38,922 nt of DNA from positions 1-38,922 of IMG/VR virus record IMGVR_UViG_3300000956_000034. One strand, 5' to 3'. Position 1 is the stretch's first letter; each line of letters opens with the position of its first letter. The translations under genes were made by a program, and so were the position numbers. Under the pieces are notes generated by a model. That model was not told the DNA's origin and did not search any database. It saw only the letters and a list, made by a program, of their open reading frames with translations. Origin of the DNA: a virus. This document shows, piece by piece, positions 19,956 through 29,424 of the stretch.

Positions 19956-22900
19956 CGTTTAATCAGTGTTCCAGTCAGGGCGATGTCGCGATAGTTCGCA
20001 TCCGGCCCTGACGGATAACTGCCTGCATTCGTGCGTATGCCTAGCAACACCTGCGCGGTCAACGTCGCGCCCGCCGCCAGTGGCAAGGTGACGGAGCCGG
20101 AGCGTGGATAGGCATCTGGCGCGACGTACTTCGAAAAGTTGCCCATGCTGGAGTCTTCGCTATACGTCGCGCCGCCAGTCACCTTTAGAAACACGAATCG
20201 ACTCACGCCGCTCGACTCGGCGCCGGTCAGACTCATCAACGCTTTATAAGAAACATCCGCGCCTAGTGTTTCCGGCGTCGGGTTGGTCAGCGTGATCTCG
20301 GCGAGTAAGCGCGTATCGAAGAAAGGCCCGCCGGTGGAAATCGGCGCCCAAGGTATCGAGCCGTTCGCAGGTGTGTGCTGTATCTGCGAGGTCGCAGCAT
20401 TCACGCGTAACTGCGGCGTATCGAGGACCGCGAGCAATGTTCCTGGCCCGAATCGCAGCGAGTTGATCGCCGCGTCGACGTCCTTGAAGGCTCCATCTAG
20501 AAATACCGTTTTGCCCGGTGCCAACAGAGAATCGATATATGCGCCGTCTTTATAAAATCGGAAGCTCGCGCCGTCGTATGTAATCGCTAGCACCGTGGAC
20601 GGGGTGTACTTGCCGGGTGTGCTGATATAGGCGCCGCTCTGATATATCGATAGATCCCCGTTAGCATCGGTGTACCACGCTGCATCAATGCTGGTGTAGC
20701 TCAGGTCCGTGTAGGGATCAGCGTTCAGTCCCACCAAAACGCCCTTATTGGTCTGGCTACACTTCCACTCGGCAAACGCCACCGGGTAGCCGTTGATGCT
20801 CACAATGTCAGAGTCACCCCAGGCCGAGGGCCCGCCAATTTTCTGCGCGGTCGTATCGCTCACAGCGCAGTACCCGCGCGCAAGGAACGGAACCGGCGTC
20901 GCCGCGCCGTAGGGTGTGAATGTGAGATTTCGAATTGCGCCGCCCGGCGTTGCAAAGGCGCTGTCTAAGTAAAATGTTTGATTCGCCGCCGGCACCTCGC
21001 GGATGAGCGTACCGTTCTTTAGATAACGCACCGCCTTCCCGTCATAGGCAATCGAGAACACGTCGGAGGTTGTATAGGCCGTGCCGGTGTAGACCACTGC
21101 GCCCACCTCGAGAATGTCAGCCGTTCCCGTGGAGCGCAGATACCATGCAAAATCGAGCGATGTATGATCCTGCGTCGTGAGCGGATCGGTATTCAGTGCC
21201 ACCATGAGCGCGGCGGTGGTTTGATCCGCTTGGAACGACAGAAACGCACCATTGCGAAAGGCTTCGTAGCTGTACGCGTCTGACTCCCAGTCATTGATTC
21301 CGCCGACTTTGCGAATGGTCGTTGCGCTGGCCGTGCAGGTCCCGCGAGTCACCCAGGGCACACTGGGCGCGGTCGTGAGCGGTCCAAATTTCAGATTCTT
21401 GGCCGATGCGCCGGGCGTGTAGAAGGATGAATCGATAAAGAACGTCGCGTTGATGCGCGCGACGCTCCGAACGAGCGCGCCATCTTTGTAATATTTCACT
21501 TGCTGCCCGTCATAGCGCACCTCCAACACCGTCGTGGTGGCATACGGGCCGGCGAGATCCAGAATGTTTGTGCCGCTCTCGACGATGCTCATCCGCCCGT
21601 CGGCGCGAGGCGCCCAGCCGTAGTCAATGGAGGTGTAATCGTCGGAGGATTCCGGATCGGCGTTCAGTCCGATGATAAATTCCGCCGCGAGCGTCGCGGG
21701 TTGGAAGCTTACAAACACGCCGCCGGCGTACGTCTCCTGCGACCAGAACGACGAATCCCACGCCGCCGCACCGGACACAAGCTTGGTCGCGCGCGTCGCA
21801 TACAGCTCCAGCGTGCCTCTAAAGCGCATCCCGCCGAGCGCGGCACCCATGACACCCGCGTTCGCATCGAGCGGAGTAAACGAGGACGGCACCCGCCCGC
21901 GCTTGGTCCGCACCCAGAAGAAACGAACCGCGCCATCGGGAACGCGGACTGTCGTTAGATCAAACAATCCCTCCGCGACTTTGACCGCGTTGGCTCGGTT
22001 GTTATCTGCGGAGGCGTAGAGCTGGACCGTATCGAACGTATCCAGATCCGGCAGGCCCATATATACGTTGATGCCTTGCTCGATCGATTCCGTGTAAACG
22101 TAATTCACCGGCGCCGGCGCATCCCCGCCGGGATCTTCCGTCGGCACATCCTCGGCCGAGGGGATGTGCTGTATGACATGCGCGCTGCCTGAATAGGAAC
22201 TGCCGGCGTTCGTCGTGAACTCCGGATCGGGATAGCCACGCATCGGTGAAAAGATGCGATCGCCGCCCGTGATGATCGTGTCATCCGGTGCCCATGCATT
22301 GGAGCGATAGGACGTGAGCGCGTTCGCCGCCGGCACCGGCACGCCGCCGGCATTCGCGCGGAATTTATTGTCAGAAAAATCGGGCACCGAGAAGGAGGCG
22401 CCGTCGAGCAATACATACATCGCGCCCGGCCCACCGCCGGCGCCCGCGCCCGGCCAGCGTTCGAGCGATTGCCCGCCGAGTGACACGATTAGCGGCACGG
22501 TGGGTGCGCTGGCGGCGCCACTCAGATCGATGACGCCATTGGCGCCGCAGGCCATGCCTCGCGTGATAATCAGCAATCCGGCGCCGCCGTTGGCCCCCGG
22601 CCCGCCGCGCGCTTCCGGCGGATACGGCAATACGTTGCTATTGCCTAGACGCCCGCCGGGCCCGCCGCCGGCACCGCGCAAGTCCTCCGGCAATCCGGTG
22701 AGCGTGCTAGCGCCGCTGACTGTTACTAACAATCGAGGCGCGCTTGCATGACGGCTGATTGTGAGATGCGGCGGCCATGTCGCATACACTTGGATAAACG
22801 CGCCCACGCCCGCGCGCGTGCGGATTCCATCATAGCCGCGCACCGTGCCCACATAGCCGGCATTGCCGGGAATGCTTTCCGTCGCGAAGGGCCCCTCTCC

Positions 22901-24793
22901 ACGCAGCGACGACGGGAACGGCAGCGCGCGGCCATCATCCGCCACGCCGAGCAATCCCCCGCCGATACCATCGATCGCGCCATTGATCTGCAGGAAACCT
23001 CGCACACGCAGCTGGATATTCTTGGCCAGCCGCAGTGTCACGCCGGCATCGATCGTCAAATCGCCGAGGTAATAATAAATAGACGCGGCCTCGGTGGTCG
23101 AGTCTGCACCGGTGAGTACATTCGCCGCCGCCGTCAGATGGCCCGCCGTGATGGTGATGCCGGGGACCGTCTCTAGCGCGGTGCCTTCACTGCTGTAATA
23201 ACTATCCGGGAGCGAGGTCGCGGCCTGCGTCGGTGCGTTGACACTCGGTTCTGCGGTCGAGGCGAACAGCTGCAGCGACACGCCGCCGCGTCGGTGATCC
23301 GTGGAGATGTTTTGAACTTCAAAGGCACGGTCGAGCGTGTTGTCGCCGGCCAGCCGCGAGAAATCTCTAACGTTGCGATAGCGGACGCGCACAACGTCAC
23401 CGATCTCGATGCGGTTCAGTCCGTGGAGTACCTGCACTTGCATGCGCAACGGCGGGCCGGCGAATCGATCGCGGACCATATCGAGCATCGAGAAAATGAC
23501 GCTATCGGTATGACGCCCGCCAAAGAGCCCGCGAAAATTCAACGTATGAGTCGGTGCCTCTCCGTGCACCGCGCGTGACTCGACATCGACATAAACGGTC
23601 GCGCGCCGGAATTCCTCGCCGTTCCAGCTCCAGTTAACCACGAACGCGTTATGCATCCCCGTCATATCGTGTTGCAGTTCGCCGACTTGTATCGAGTTGC
23701 TCTCATCGAGCGTCAGCGACGTGGCCGCGCTTTCACTCAATCGAATCATGCGACGCAGCCCGAGCGATCCGTCAGCGTATACGGGCAAGTAGACGCCGAT
23801 CAGCAAACAAATCTCCTTTTCTATAAACCGTTTGCCATCGGTGGTTTTTAGCTCCTGAAAGCGCACGATGAATCCGGCGCTATCGTCTAACGGATTCCAT
23901 AGATCGGCGCCGATGTTTGTGAAATCCTCGTCGGTCACCAAGGCCGGATCGATACCCAGATGCCAGCCCGACGGTAACGTCTGCGCGCTGCCCCACAGCT
24001 GGCCCGTGAGAATCGCGTACGCCAATTTCACAGCGGGCAATTCGAGATAAACGTATTCAATGACTTTTTCGCGACGGTCGACCGGCGTGGCCGGATTGAT
24101 TTCATACGCGGCGGGCGTCGATCCGAAGACCCCGCGCGTGCAGCCCGTCAGCTGATTGCCGCTAATGTCTGTGTAGCGAATGATCTCGCTTTTTATTTTG
24201 ATGTAACCGACGGTTGCGTTGGGCGCATCCGTCCAGCTACTACCGTGAGCTATGCGTTGCAGTCCCGCCGTGCTCGTGAGCGTGAGCGTGGTATCGGTGG
24301 CCGTGGCGGAGGCTGCGAGCGTTGTTTCGATCAGTTTGAATATCTCGCTGCGCAGCTCGCGTTGTATATCCAAGCATTCGATCTGATAGCGCCCGCCGTC
24401 ATACCTGGCACCCTCGATAACCTGCGTCCCGACCAAAACGAAATCCTCGAACGCGAGTGATTCATAGCCCAGATAAAACTGCACGCGACGCCCGCGCAGG
24501 CCCGCGCTGTCGAGCAGTCGTTCCCGCACTTCGTCCGTGAACTGGCCGGCGAGATCAATCAAACCGAAAGACGCCGAGCCGATCTGCGCCGTTGCGGTAT
24601 CGGGGTTGAGCTGTTGACTGGTAATTGTGGGCTCGCTTAATGCGCCCTCGATGACGGTGCCTGGAACGTTCTCGATGCCGGCGTGACTCGTGATGTATAG
24701 CGAGTCCACGTCATACATGATGGCCGCGACGAATCGCGGCGCTTTCGCAGTGGCTTGATCCAGTGCGGCGAAGGAATATGTGTCGGCTCTCAT
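19952..24793 (-). CDS. Tail tip/central fibre protein with three lectin-like repeats
   Basis: A 1613-residue protein, the largest in the genome. Residues 1-500 form the hub part (ATAQIGSASFGLIDLAGQFT, YLGYESLAFEDFVLVGTQVI, a segment with GDVVRVRYRNVRDFS), as in gp27/J-type tail tips. Residues 690-800 are a glycine-rich linker region (GAGGGPGGRLGN, RGGPGANGGAGLL). Three tandem related domains follow at about 990-1137, 1147-1291 and 1304-1450, each with W/S..F, a GLNADP-like loop, Y(T)SID, ITYDG..v.YyKdG and a (F)LD..F.....a..nL.FgP ending. A terminal beta domain (about 1490-1613) ends the protein. It probably contacts the receptor. Confidence 0.85.
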   Translation of the reverse strand: MRADTYSFAALDQATAKAPRFVAAIMYDVDSLYITSHAGIENVPGTVIEGALSEPTITSQQLNPDTATAQIGSASFGLIDLAGQFTDEVRERLLDSAGLRGRRVQFYLGYESLAFEDFVLVGTQVIEGARYDGGRYQIECLDIQRELRSEIFKLIETTLAASATATDTTLTLTSTAGLQRIAHGSSWTDAPNATVGYIKIKSEIIRYTDISGNQLTGCTRGVFGSTPAAYEINPATPVDRREKVIEYVYLELPAVKLAYAILTGQLWGSAQTLPSGWHLGIDPALVTDEDFTNIGADLWNPLDDSAGFIVRFQELKTTDGKRFIEKEICLLIGVYLPVYADGSLGLRRMIRLSESAATSLTLDESNSIQVGELQHDMTGMHNAFVVNWSWNGEEFRRATVYVDVESRAVHGEAPTHTLNFRGLFGGRHTDSVIFSMLDMVRDRFAGPPLRMQVQVLHGLNRIEIGDVVRVRYRNVRDFSRLAGDNTLDRAFEVQNISTDHRRGGVSLQLFASTAEPSVNAPTQAATSLPDSYYSSEGTALETVPGITITAGHLTAAANVLTGADSTTEAASIYYYLGDLTIDAGVTLRLAKNIQLRVRGFLQINGAIDGIGGGLLGVADDGRALPFPSSLRGEGPFATESIPGNAGYVGTVRGYDGIRTRAGVGAFIQVYATWPPHLTISRHASAPRLLVTVSGASTLTGLPEDLRGAGGGPGGRLGNSNVLPYPPEARGGPGANGGAGLLIITRGMACGANGVIDLSGAASAPTVPLIVSLGGQSLERWPGAGAGGGPGAMYVLLDGASFSVPDFSDNKFRANAGGVPVPAANALTSYRSNAWAPDDTIITGGDRIFSPMRGYPDPEFTTNAGSSYSGSAHVIQHIPSAEDVPTEDPGGDAPAPVNYVYTESIEQGINVYMGLPDLDTFDTVQLYASADNNRANAVKVAEGLFDLTTVRVPDGAVRFFWVRTKRGRVPSSFTPLDANAGVMGAALGGMRFRGTLELYATRATKLVSGAAAWDSSFWSQETYAGGVFVSFQPATLAAEFIIGLNADPESSDDYTSIDYGWAPRADGRMSIVESGTNILDLAGPYATTTVLEVRYDGQQVKYYKDGALVRSVARINATFFIDSSFYTPGASAKNLKFGPLTTAPSVPWVTRGTCTASATTIRKVGGINDWESDAYSYEAFRNGAFLSFQADQTTAALMVALNTDPLTTQDHTSLDFAWYLRSTGTADILEVGAVVYTGTAYTTSDVFSIAYDGKAVRYLKNGTLIREVPAANQTFYLDSAFATPGGAIRNLTFTPYGAATPVPFLARGYCAVSDTTAQKIGGPSAWGDSDIVSINGYPVAFAEWKCSQTNKGVLVGLNADPYTDLSYTSIDAAWYTDANGDLSIYQSGAYISTPGKYTPSTVLAITYDGASFRFYKDGAYIDSLLAPGKTVFLDGAFKDVDAAINSLRFGPGTLLAVLDTPQLRVNAATSQIQHTPANGSIPWAPISTGGPFFDTRLLAEITLTNPTPETLGADVSYKALMSLTGAESSGVSRFVFLKVTGGATYSEDSSMGNFSKYVAPDAYPRSGSVTLPLAAGATLTAQVLLGIRTNAGSYPSGPDANYRDIALTGTLIKR

Positions 24794-25191
24794 TGTTCGA
24801 CCACCTCAACGCTGGCGGTCACCCAATCGCGCGCGAGGTCGCCGATCTCTAGATGTGAATCGAACGTGTAGCCGGTATCCGTGCGCGCGACGGTCACGGC
24901 GTCCTCGGTTTCTCCGTGCAGCGTCATACTGAATTGTTCACCGGATTCGGTGCTGTCTAGAAATTCCTGCAATGCCAGTATCGCGCTGCCCTGAATGGGT
25001 TCAAACGTCACATTCCAGAGGCGTTCGCCATGGAACCACAATGTTTCATGACGTCCCGACAGCGTTTTCTGTTGCACCTTCTCGACGCGCCGGCTGCGCG
25101 TGCGGGTCGTTGTATCGATCGACAATGTATATTCATTGCCCGCCACGTGCCCCGTGATCAGGGAGCGGCGCGCGATATAAACAATATTCAT
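24790..25191 (-). CDS. Distal tail hypothetical protein
   Basis: A 133-residue, beta-rich protein (MNIVYIARRSLITGHVAGNE, HETLWFHGERLWNVTFEPIQ, LQEFLDSTESGEQFSMTLHG). Between tape measure and tail tip, this is the place of distal tail proteins (gpM/L or Dit-like), and FLDS..SGEQFSM is reminiscent of small minor tail proteins. Coupled by four-base overlaps on both sides. Confidence 0.65.
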   Translation of the reverse strand: MNIVYIARRSLITGHVAGNEYTLSIDTTTRTRSRRVEKVQQKTLSGRHETLWFHGERLWNVTFEPIQGSAILALQEFLDSTESGEQFSMTLHGETEDAVTVARTDTGYTFDSHLEIGDLARDWVTASVEVVEQ

Positions 25192-26984
25192 CCCGCCTCG
25201 CGGATCTCCTGCGCTTGTCGGCTCGATGGCGAGAACAGCACCACGTCTTTGTTATCTATTTCTCCGCGAATCGCATTGACGAGGTAGTCCACCGTCTCAC
25301 GGGTTGAAAACAGATTGCCGTTGACGATCACTTGCACGGTGCGCCCGCCGCTGTCGGCCGGCTCCGCTTGCACCGGCTCGGGTTGCGTATGCACGGGATT
25401 CACCGGTGAGCCGATCGGCGCACCACCATGCGCGCCAATCTGTCGCATTTGTCCATAGCCAGTTGCGAGGATTAACGCGACCTGTGCGGCCCCCAGAGCT
25501 TTCATCATCGCGGCCATCGGCAGACCGGCGGGCCCGAGGGCCATCGCGGCGGTGACCGCAACCGCCGTGTTTTGAATCGCCTGTTGCACCGCTTGTGCCT
25601 TGTTGATAAGCACGAGCGCGCGCGCAACGTTCTCACTTTCACCGGCGAACGCTTGCAGCGCATTGAGTCCGGAATCCAATAATCCCTCCTTCATAAACGC
25701 CAGCGCCGTTGCTGCTTCCGTCTCCTTATCGAAGGTTTCATTAGCGTAGTGAACGGCCCGCTCATGTCGGTAGGCGAGATGCTTTTCAAGGTCAGCATCT
25801 AACGTCGTCTGGAACTCCGACTGTGATTCGATGTATGCCTCGTTAACCTGATCGGCCATTTGTTGCCAGCGCTCGTAACTGGCCCGGCGAACGGCGACGG
25901 TTTCTTCTAATCGTTTGTAAGCTTCGGCCAGCTCGTCAACCTTCTCACGTTCCTTCCTTAACGCATCCAGACTGATTTCCTCGACTTTGGACGTATCGAA
26001 CAGTACGCCGCTCGCCGCATCCAGACGGGCCTTTTCGGCAGCGGACTTCGCTTTGCCGGCCTTATCCACCTCGGCCCAGTACTTGGCCGTTAACGTAGTG
26101 ATTTCCTTGTCTAGCGCTGCAATCGCTTGTCTCGTTTTCTCTGCACCCATCGAGACGGCGTCAACGTCGTTCCGCGCCAGACTGGCGCGACGCTCGATTA
26201 ACTTCGTCAGCTGATTGTCGATCTCTAGCGCTTTCTCCGGCGGTCCTAGAATCAACACACTCAACCCCGCGACCACCTTTGATCCCCACGCTAACGCGGT
26301 CTGCGTGAGGCGCTTGATGGCGGCGTCGGTCTGGTCGATTGCCTTGGCGGTTTCGCTCGATAGCGTGATGCCGAGCCGATCGGCTTCCGCCATCAAGTTA
26401 AATAATCCGGCACGGCCTTGTTCCAATAGCGGTAGCAGTGCGGGGCCCGCCGACTTGCCGAACAGTTCCACCGCCAACCGCGTGCGCCGTGCGGGGTCCT
26501 CGATCTTCGCGAACTCATCAGCGATACGCCCGAGCTGTTCTTCAATGGACACACCGCTCAGATCCTTCGCCGTGAGTCGGAATTGTTGCAATGTTTTAAT
26601 GGCCTCGACGTTGCCGGTGGTCGCCTTGTCCATCACGACTTGGAATCTTTGGATGCCGGTCGTTAACGCACCGAGATCGGCATCGGCCAGCGTCGCGGCG
26701 TACTGCAATCGGCTGAATGTTTCTACTGCGAGCCCTGCACGGGCGGCGGCATCGGCAGTCGCGTCAGCGGCCTGCAGCGCAGATTTCGCGAAACCGAGAA
26801 ACGCCGCGCCGGTCGCGATGCGCAGGCCACGTTGCACCACCGTGTTAAAGGATTCAAAACTACGCTCTACTTGTTTTACTGAACCCTCGACCGACTTCAG
26901 CGACGCATTGACGCGCTTCAGTTCAGCGGTGAATTTCGCAGTCTCTGCGGCAAAATCTATGCTAACTGTCGCGGCGGTTGCCAT
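25188..26984 (-). CDS. Tape measure protein
   Basis: A 598-residue protein with long helical, alanine-rich stretches, a coiled-coil opening (FTAELKRVNASLKSVEGSVK), AKSALQAADATADAAARAG, a typical phage_min_tail segment (LQYAATLADADLGALTTGIQ onward), and two hydrophobic helices near 480-530 (VTAAMALGPAGLPMAAMMKA). Length sets the tail length; by the usual 0.15 nm per residue this gives a short siphovirus tail of roughly 90 nm (inference). It starts inside the end of the frameshift product gene by 23 bases. Confidence 0.9.
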   Translation of the reverse strand: MATAATVSIDFAAETAKFTAELKRVNASLKSVEGSVKQVERSFESFNTVVQRGLRIATGAAFLGFAKSALQAADATADAAARAGLAVETFSRLQYAATLADADLGALTTGIQRFQVVMDKATTGNVEAIKTLQQFRLTAKDLSGVSIEEQLGRIADEFAKIEDPARRTRLAVELFGKSAGPALLPLLEQGRAGLFNLMAEADRLGITLSSETAKAIDQTDAAIKRLTQTALAWGSKVVAGLSVLILGPPEKALEIDNQLTKLIERRASLARNDVDAVSMGAEKTRQAIAALDKEITTLTAKYWAEVDKAGKAKSAAEKARLDAASGVLFDTSKVEEISLDALRKEREKVDELAEAYKRLEETVAVRRASYERWQQMADQVNEAYIESQSEFQTTLDADLEKHLAYRHERAVHYANETFDKETEAATALAFMKEGLLDSGLNALQAFAGESENVARALVLINKAQAVQQAIQNTAVAVTAAMALGPAGLPMAAMMKALGAAQVALILATGYGQMRQIGAHGGAPIGSPVNPVHTQPEPVQAEPADSGGRTVQVIVNGNLFSTRETVDYLVNAIRGEIDNKDVVLFSPSSRQAQEIREAG

Positions 26985-27311
26985 GGCGTTTCTTCCGTAA
27001 ACGTTTGCGCTTCAATTGCTCGGTTTGTCGCGGCGTCAGGCGATTACGTTTGCTCTTGGTCTGTGGGAGAAATGTTTCTATCGGCACCGGCTTGGATCGC
27101 GTACCGGTGCTGGCGCGAATCGCGTTAACAACGCTCGCGGTCCCGACGGCATGACGCCAATTCAACATGGGATAGCCGAAGGGCTCAGTGTCCGCGTATG
27201 CAATCCATGTAGTAAATTCCGCGGAACTCATCCGCTCCTGGAGATCCTCGACGGTGAACCCGAGGGCCAGCGCGAGGCGATGCCAGAACAAACATTCGGC
27301 ATCGCCGGCTA
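26962..27311 (-). CDS. Tail chaperone T extension (frameshift product)
   Basis: This frame has no well-placed start of its own (only a TTG at 27291). Reading back from FWHRLALALGFTVEDLQERM it is continuous with the slippery A-run at 27312-27319, so it is made as the C-terminus of a G-T fusion by a -1 shift. The LQERMSSAEFTTWIAYADTE and PFG segment is the DUF4035/T-domain signature (W.aY...EPFG). The extension binds the tape measure protein while the G part binds tail tube subunits (lambda model). Confidence 0.8.
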
Positions 27312-27662
27312 TTTTTTTTCGGCGTCCTCGACGCTGTTCTGTGCCATGCCGGACAGCCGCAGGATTTCACGAACCACGGTCGTGACATCCTCGACGCACC
27401 AATCCGCCACCGCGATGAGTCCCGCCTCGATGTCGTCAAACAGTGCGTGGCCCTGCTCATCACACAAGGCCAGTGCGATGACTCGTTGATCCCCGAGCAG
27501 CACGGCCCCGCTGTTGTCCGTCTGCTGTTCACGCAACCACGTGTAATAGTCCGCGCGCTCGCGCCCGGTGAGCCCGCGCACGTGTATCGTGCCCTCGCTG
27601 GTATTGATATCGCAGCGTGCACGACGGGCGCGCAATCGCTCGACCACATCGCGCGCACTCAT
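27309..27662 (-). CDS. Tail assembly chaperone G
   Basis: A 117-residue protein: MSARDVVERLRARRARCDIN, TIHVRGLTGRERADYYTWLR and AGLIAVADWCVEDVTTVVRE, ending MAQNSVEDAEKK. The G....hvR.Lt..er..y style and position between tail tube and tape measure match siphophage gpG chaperones. Most product stops at the TAG; a minority shifts into the T frame. Confidence 0.85.
   Translation of the reverse strand: MSARDVVERLRARRARCDINTSEGTIHVRGLTGRERADYYTWLREQQTDNSGAVLLGDQRVIALALCDEQGHALFDDIEAGLIAVADWCVEDVTTVVREILRLSGMAQNSVEDAEKK
27312..27320 (-). other. Slippery A-run for -1 frameshifting
   Basis: The coding strand reads GAA AAA AAA TAG at the end of the G gene, with eight A (complement of 27312-27319). 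Slipping back one base on A-AAA-AAA bypasses the TAG at 27309-27311 and enters the T frame (AAA ATA GCC GGC GAT). GCCGGCGATGCCG with an upstream CGGC allows a small hairpin downstream. Confidence 0.75.
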
Positions 27663-28165
27663 GCGGCGCTAGCCAGCGGGGCGTCCGTGCGCTTCTCCGT
27701 GCGCTTGCGTGTCAGCACGGCGGGCGTAACAGTCACGCCGCCATCGATGGCCAACGTGAAATTCGCGCGGCTCTCCGTTGCTTCATCCTCGGCCGTAATG
27801 GGTTCTTCGGCCCAGTTGCTCAAGAACGCGACGAAATCCAATCGTCGACCGTCCGCGTAATCGATATACCAATTGCGCTTAACCGCTTCGGCGGCGCTGG
27901 CATCCGCAAACATATCGTTGTGGGTGGTTTCATCCCAATCGACCACGACGTTCCCTTCGACAGTTTGATCTGTTAATTTTCCGCCAATCGATCGGCGTTG
28001 CCGATCATTGGTGACATTGAAGTACGACGTTTCGCGGCTGTACGCGGGCACACCGATTTCGCCGGTCAGCGCGACTTCTTCGAACGTGTCCGTGGCGGGG
28101 TCCGGCAATGGCACGAGTACGGACTGCCCCATAAACAAGCGACCATCATTTGATGAGGTATACAC
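27659..28165 (-). CDS. Major tail tube protein
   Basis: A 168-residue protein. The GTG at 28165 is chosen because AGGAGG lies eight bases upstream, overlapping the previous stop; longer frames run back through the completion gene. It reads (M)YTSSNDGRLFMGQSVLVPLP, FEEVALTGEIGVPAYSRETS, QTVEGNVVVDWDETTHNDMF, NWYIDYADGRRLDFVAFLSN: a phage tail tube beta-sandwich. It polymerises around the tape measure to form the tail. Confidence 0.85.
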   Translation of the reverse strand: MYTSSNDGRLFMGQSVLVPLPDPATDTFEEVALTGEIGVPAYSRETSYFNVTNDRQRRSIGGKLTDQTVEGNVVVDWDETTHNDMFADASAAEAVKRNWYIDYADGRRLDFVAFLSNWAEEPITAEDEATESRANFTLAIDGGVTVTPAVLTRKRTEKRTDAPLASAA

Positions 28166-28169
28166 GGCC

Positions 28170-28562
28170 TTATCCTCCTGGCGAGTGCAGAAAGCGAAAC
28201 TGCGCAGTGATCCACCGGCGGCGCGAATCGCCGTCGATTTCGGTGACGTGATCGGGAAAAGCGATGCAGCGGCAGTCGTGAATGAGCGTGTCACCCATTA
28301 CGCCGCGAAATCCGTGCAGCGTGGTTCTCAACACAGACATGATCGGGTAGCTGTCCGCATGCGATGCGCCCAGTACGTTTGTTTCAAACGTCGAGCGCTC
28401 CCACAGTGCGCGCCCGCCGGTACTGATCGGTTGCTCGCCGCCCGCACGACGCAACACGATGAGCGGCATGGCGGCCTCTTGCGGCGAAGACTCCAGATGG
28501 ACGCGTGAGCCGGCCGGTGTGTTGAGCGCGATCACGAAATCGAGCAGGTCCGTATCGATCAT
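28170..28562 (-). CDS. Tail completion protein (DUF3168-like)
   Basis: A 130-residue protein: MIDTDLLDFVIALNTPAGSR, PLIVLRRAGGEQPISTGGRA and STFETNVLGASHADSYPIMS, with a long helix (VLRTTLHGFRG) and a strand pair (CRCIAFPDHVTEID). This is the gp17/gpU-like tail terminator pattern. Position between gp10 and tail tube agrees. Coupled by an ATGA overlap to the upstream gene. Confidence 0.75.
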   Translation of the reverse strand: MIDTDLLDFVIALNTPAGSRVHLESSPQEAAMPLIVLRRAGGEQPISTGGRALWERSTFETNVLGASHADSYPIMSVLRTTLHGFRGVMGDTLIHDCRCIAFPDHVTEIDGDSRRRWITAQFRFLHSPGG

Positions 28563-29080
28563 GACGCGCTGCTCTGCTGGCGGGCCTGACGTTTGGTCGC
28601 GCGCTCGATGCCGAGGCCCATTTCGCGAACAAATATTCCAATCGCGTTGTTTGTTTCGGCATGCAACGCGGGCGCGAGAAATGGCCGTGCCGCGATCTGG
28701 CGCCCGCTGCGATGTTTGAAGCCGCGCTCGATCAGATGCCCGTACCAGATGCCACCAATGCGACGACGGTAGGCGAGGTTGTACAACGCAATCGCCGTAC
28801 GATTGCCAGCCATCGGCATAACCTGCACCGTGAAGCGCCCGCCCAGCGGCGGCAGAAGTACAGTCGGCCGGTTCTGTTGGCCGACGACGAAGCGCATGCC
28901 GAGCGATTTTTGTAATGCGCCGGAACCGCGCGTCAGCGCCGCCGCGTTCGCTTTCGCCCGCGCAAGTATCGGTTCATTAGCTTTCAGCATGGACCGGCGC
29001 AGTACTTTCGTGCCGTCCTTGCTGCCGAGGCGGAGCATTGCTTCTTCCGCATCCTGCAGGCCGGTGACTTCGATTTTCAT
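28559..29080 (-). CDS. HK97 gp10-like head-tail protein
   Basis: A 173-residue basic protein: MKIEVTGLQDAEEAMLRLGS, KVLRRSMLKANEPILARAKA, a glycine-containing strand region, and YGHLIERGFKHRSGRQIAAR, PFLAPALHAETNNAIG. The V.GL......L......K..r.al..aa..i...aka pattern and the h..E.G......ar.Pfl.pA. end are diagnostic for HK97 gp10. It joins head and tail. Confidence 0.88.
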   Translation of the reverse strand: MKIEVTGLQDAEEAMLRLGSKDGTKVLRRSMLKANEPILARAKANAAALTRGSGALQKSLGMRFVVGQQNRPTVLLPPLGGRFTVQVMPMAGNRTAIALYNLAYRRRIGGIWYGHLIERGFKHRSGRQIAARPFLAPALHAETNNAIGIFVREMGLGIERATKRQARQQSSAS

Positions 29081-29421
29081 CCGACGTCCTCATCATGCTG
29101 GATCACCACGAATTCCAGTTCACGGCGGCGCCCGCTCGGGTCGGCAATGGCCTGGATGTCGTGGATCGCGCCGTCGATGAGCACGCGATCACTGGTTCGC
29201 ACTTGCGCGAGCGCGGCAGACCATCGGCAGATCAAACGAAAGGACTGCTGGGATTGCGCTTGCAGCGCGGCGAAAAATTCGCGGGCATTGAGCGCGCGCT
29301 GTTCTGCTCGTGCGCGCGCGATCTCGATCCATTCGCCGGCCAGCTCGTTATATTCATTGCGCGTGTCGTCGCGCCGTTCGAACACGGCCGAACGGGTAAG
29401 CGAGCCTGCGCGAATAGTCAC
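29077..29421 (-). CDS. Head-tail adaptor (SPP1 gp16-like)
   Basis: A 114-residue protein: MTIRAGSLTRSAVFERRDDT, EYNELAGEWIEIARARAEQR, ALNAREFFAALQAQSQQSFR. I-x-a-G-x-L-x-x-x-V-x-x-x-R is the start of head closure proteins of the SPP1 gp16/HK97 gp7 group, which seal the connector after packaging. The fibre cassette separates it from the connector gene. Confidence 0.82.
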   Translation of the reverse strand: MTIRAGSLTRSAVFERRDDTRNEYNELAGEWIEIARARAEQRALNAREFFAALQAQSQQSFRLICRWSAALAQVRTSDRVLIDGAIHDIQAIADPSGRRRELEFVVIQHDEDVG

Positions 29422-29424
29422 ATT

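Noticed and set aside
26215-27000. 261-codon plus-strand frame opposite the tape measure gene
   Set aside because: Ser/Ala-rich mirror frame of a coding region; no ribosome binding site or motif.
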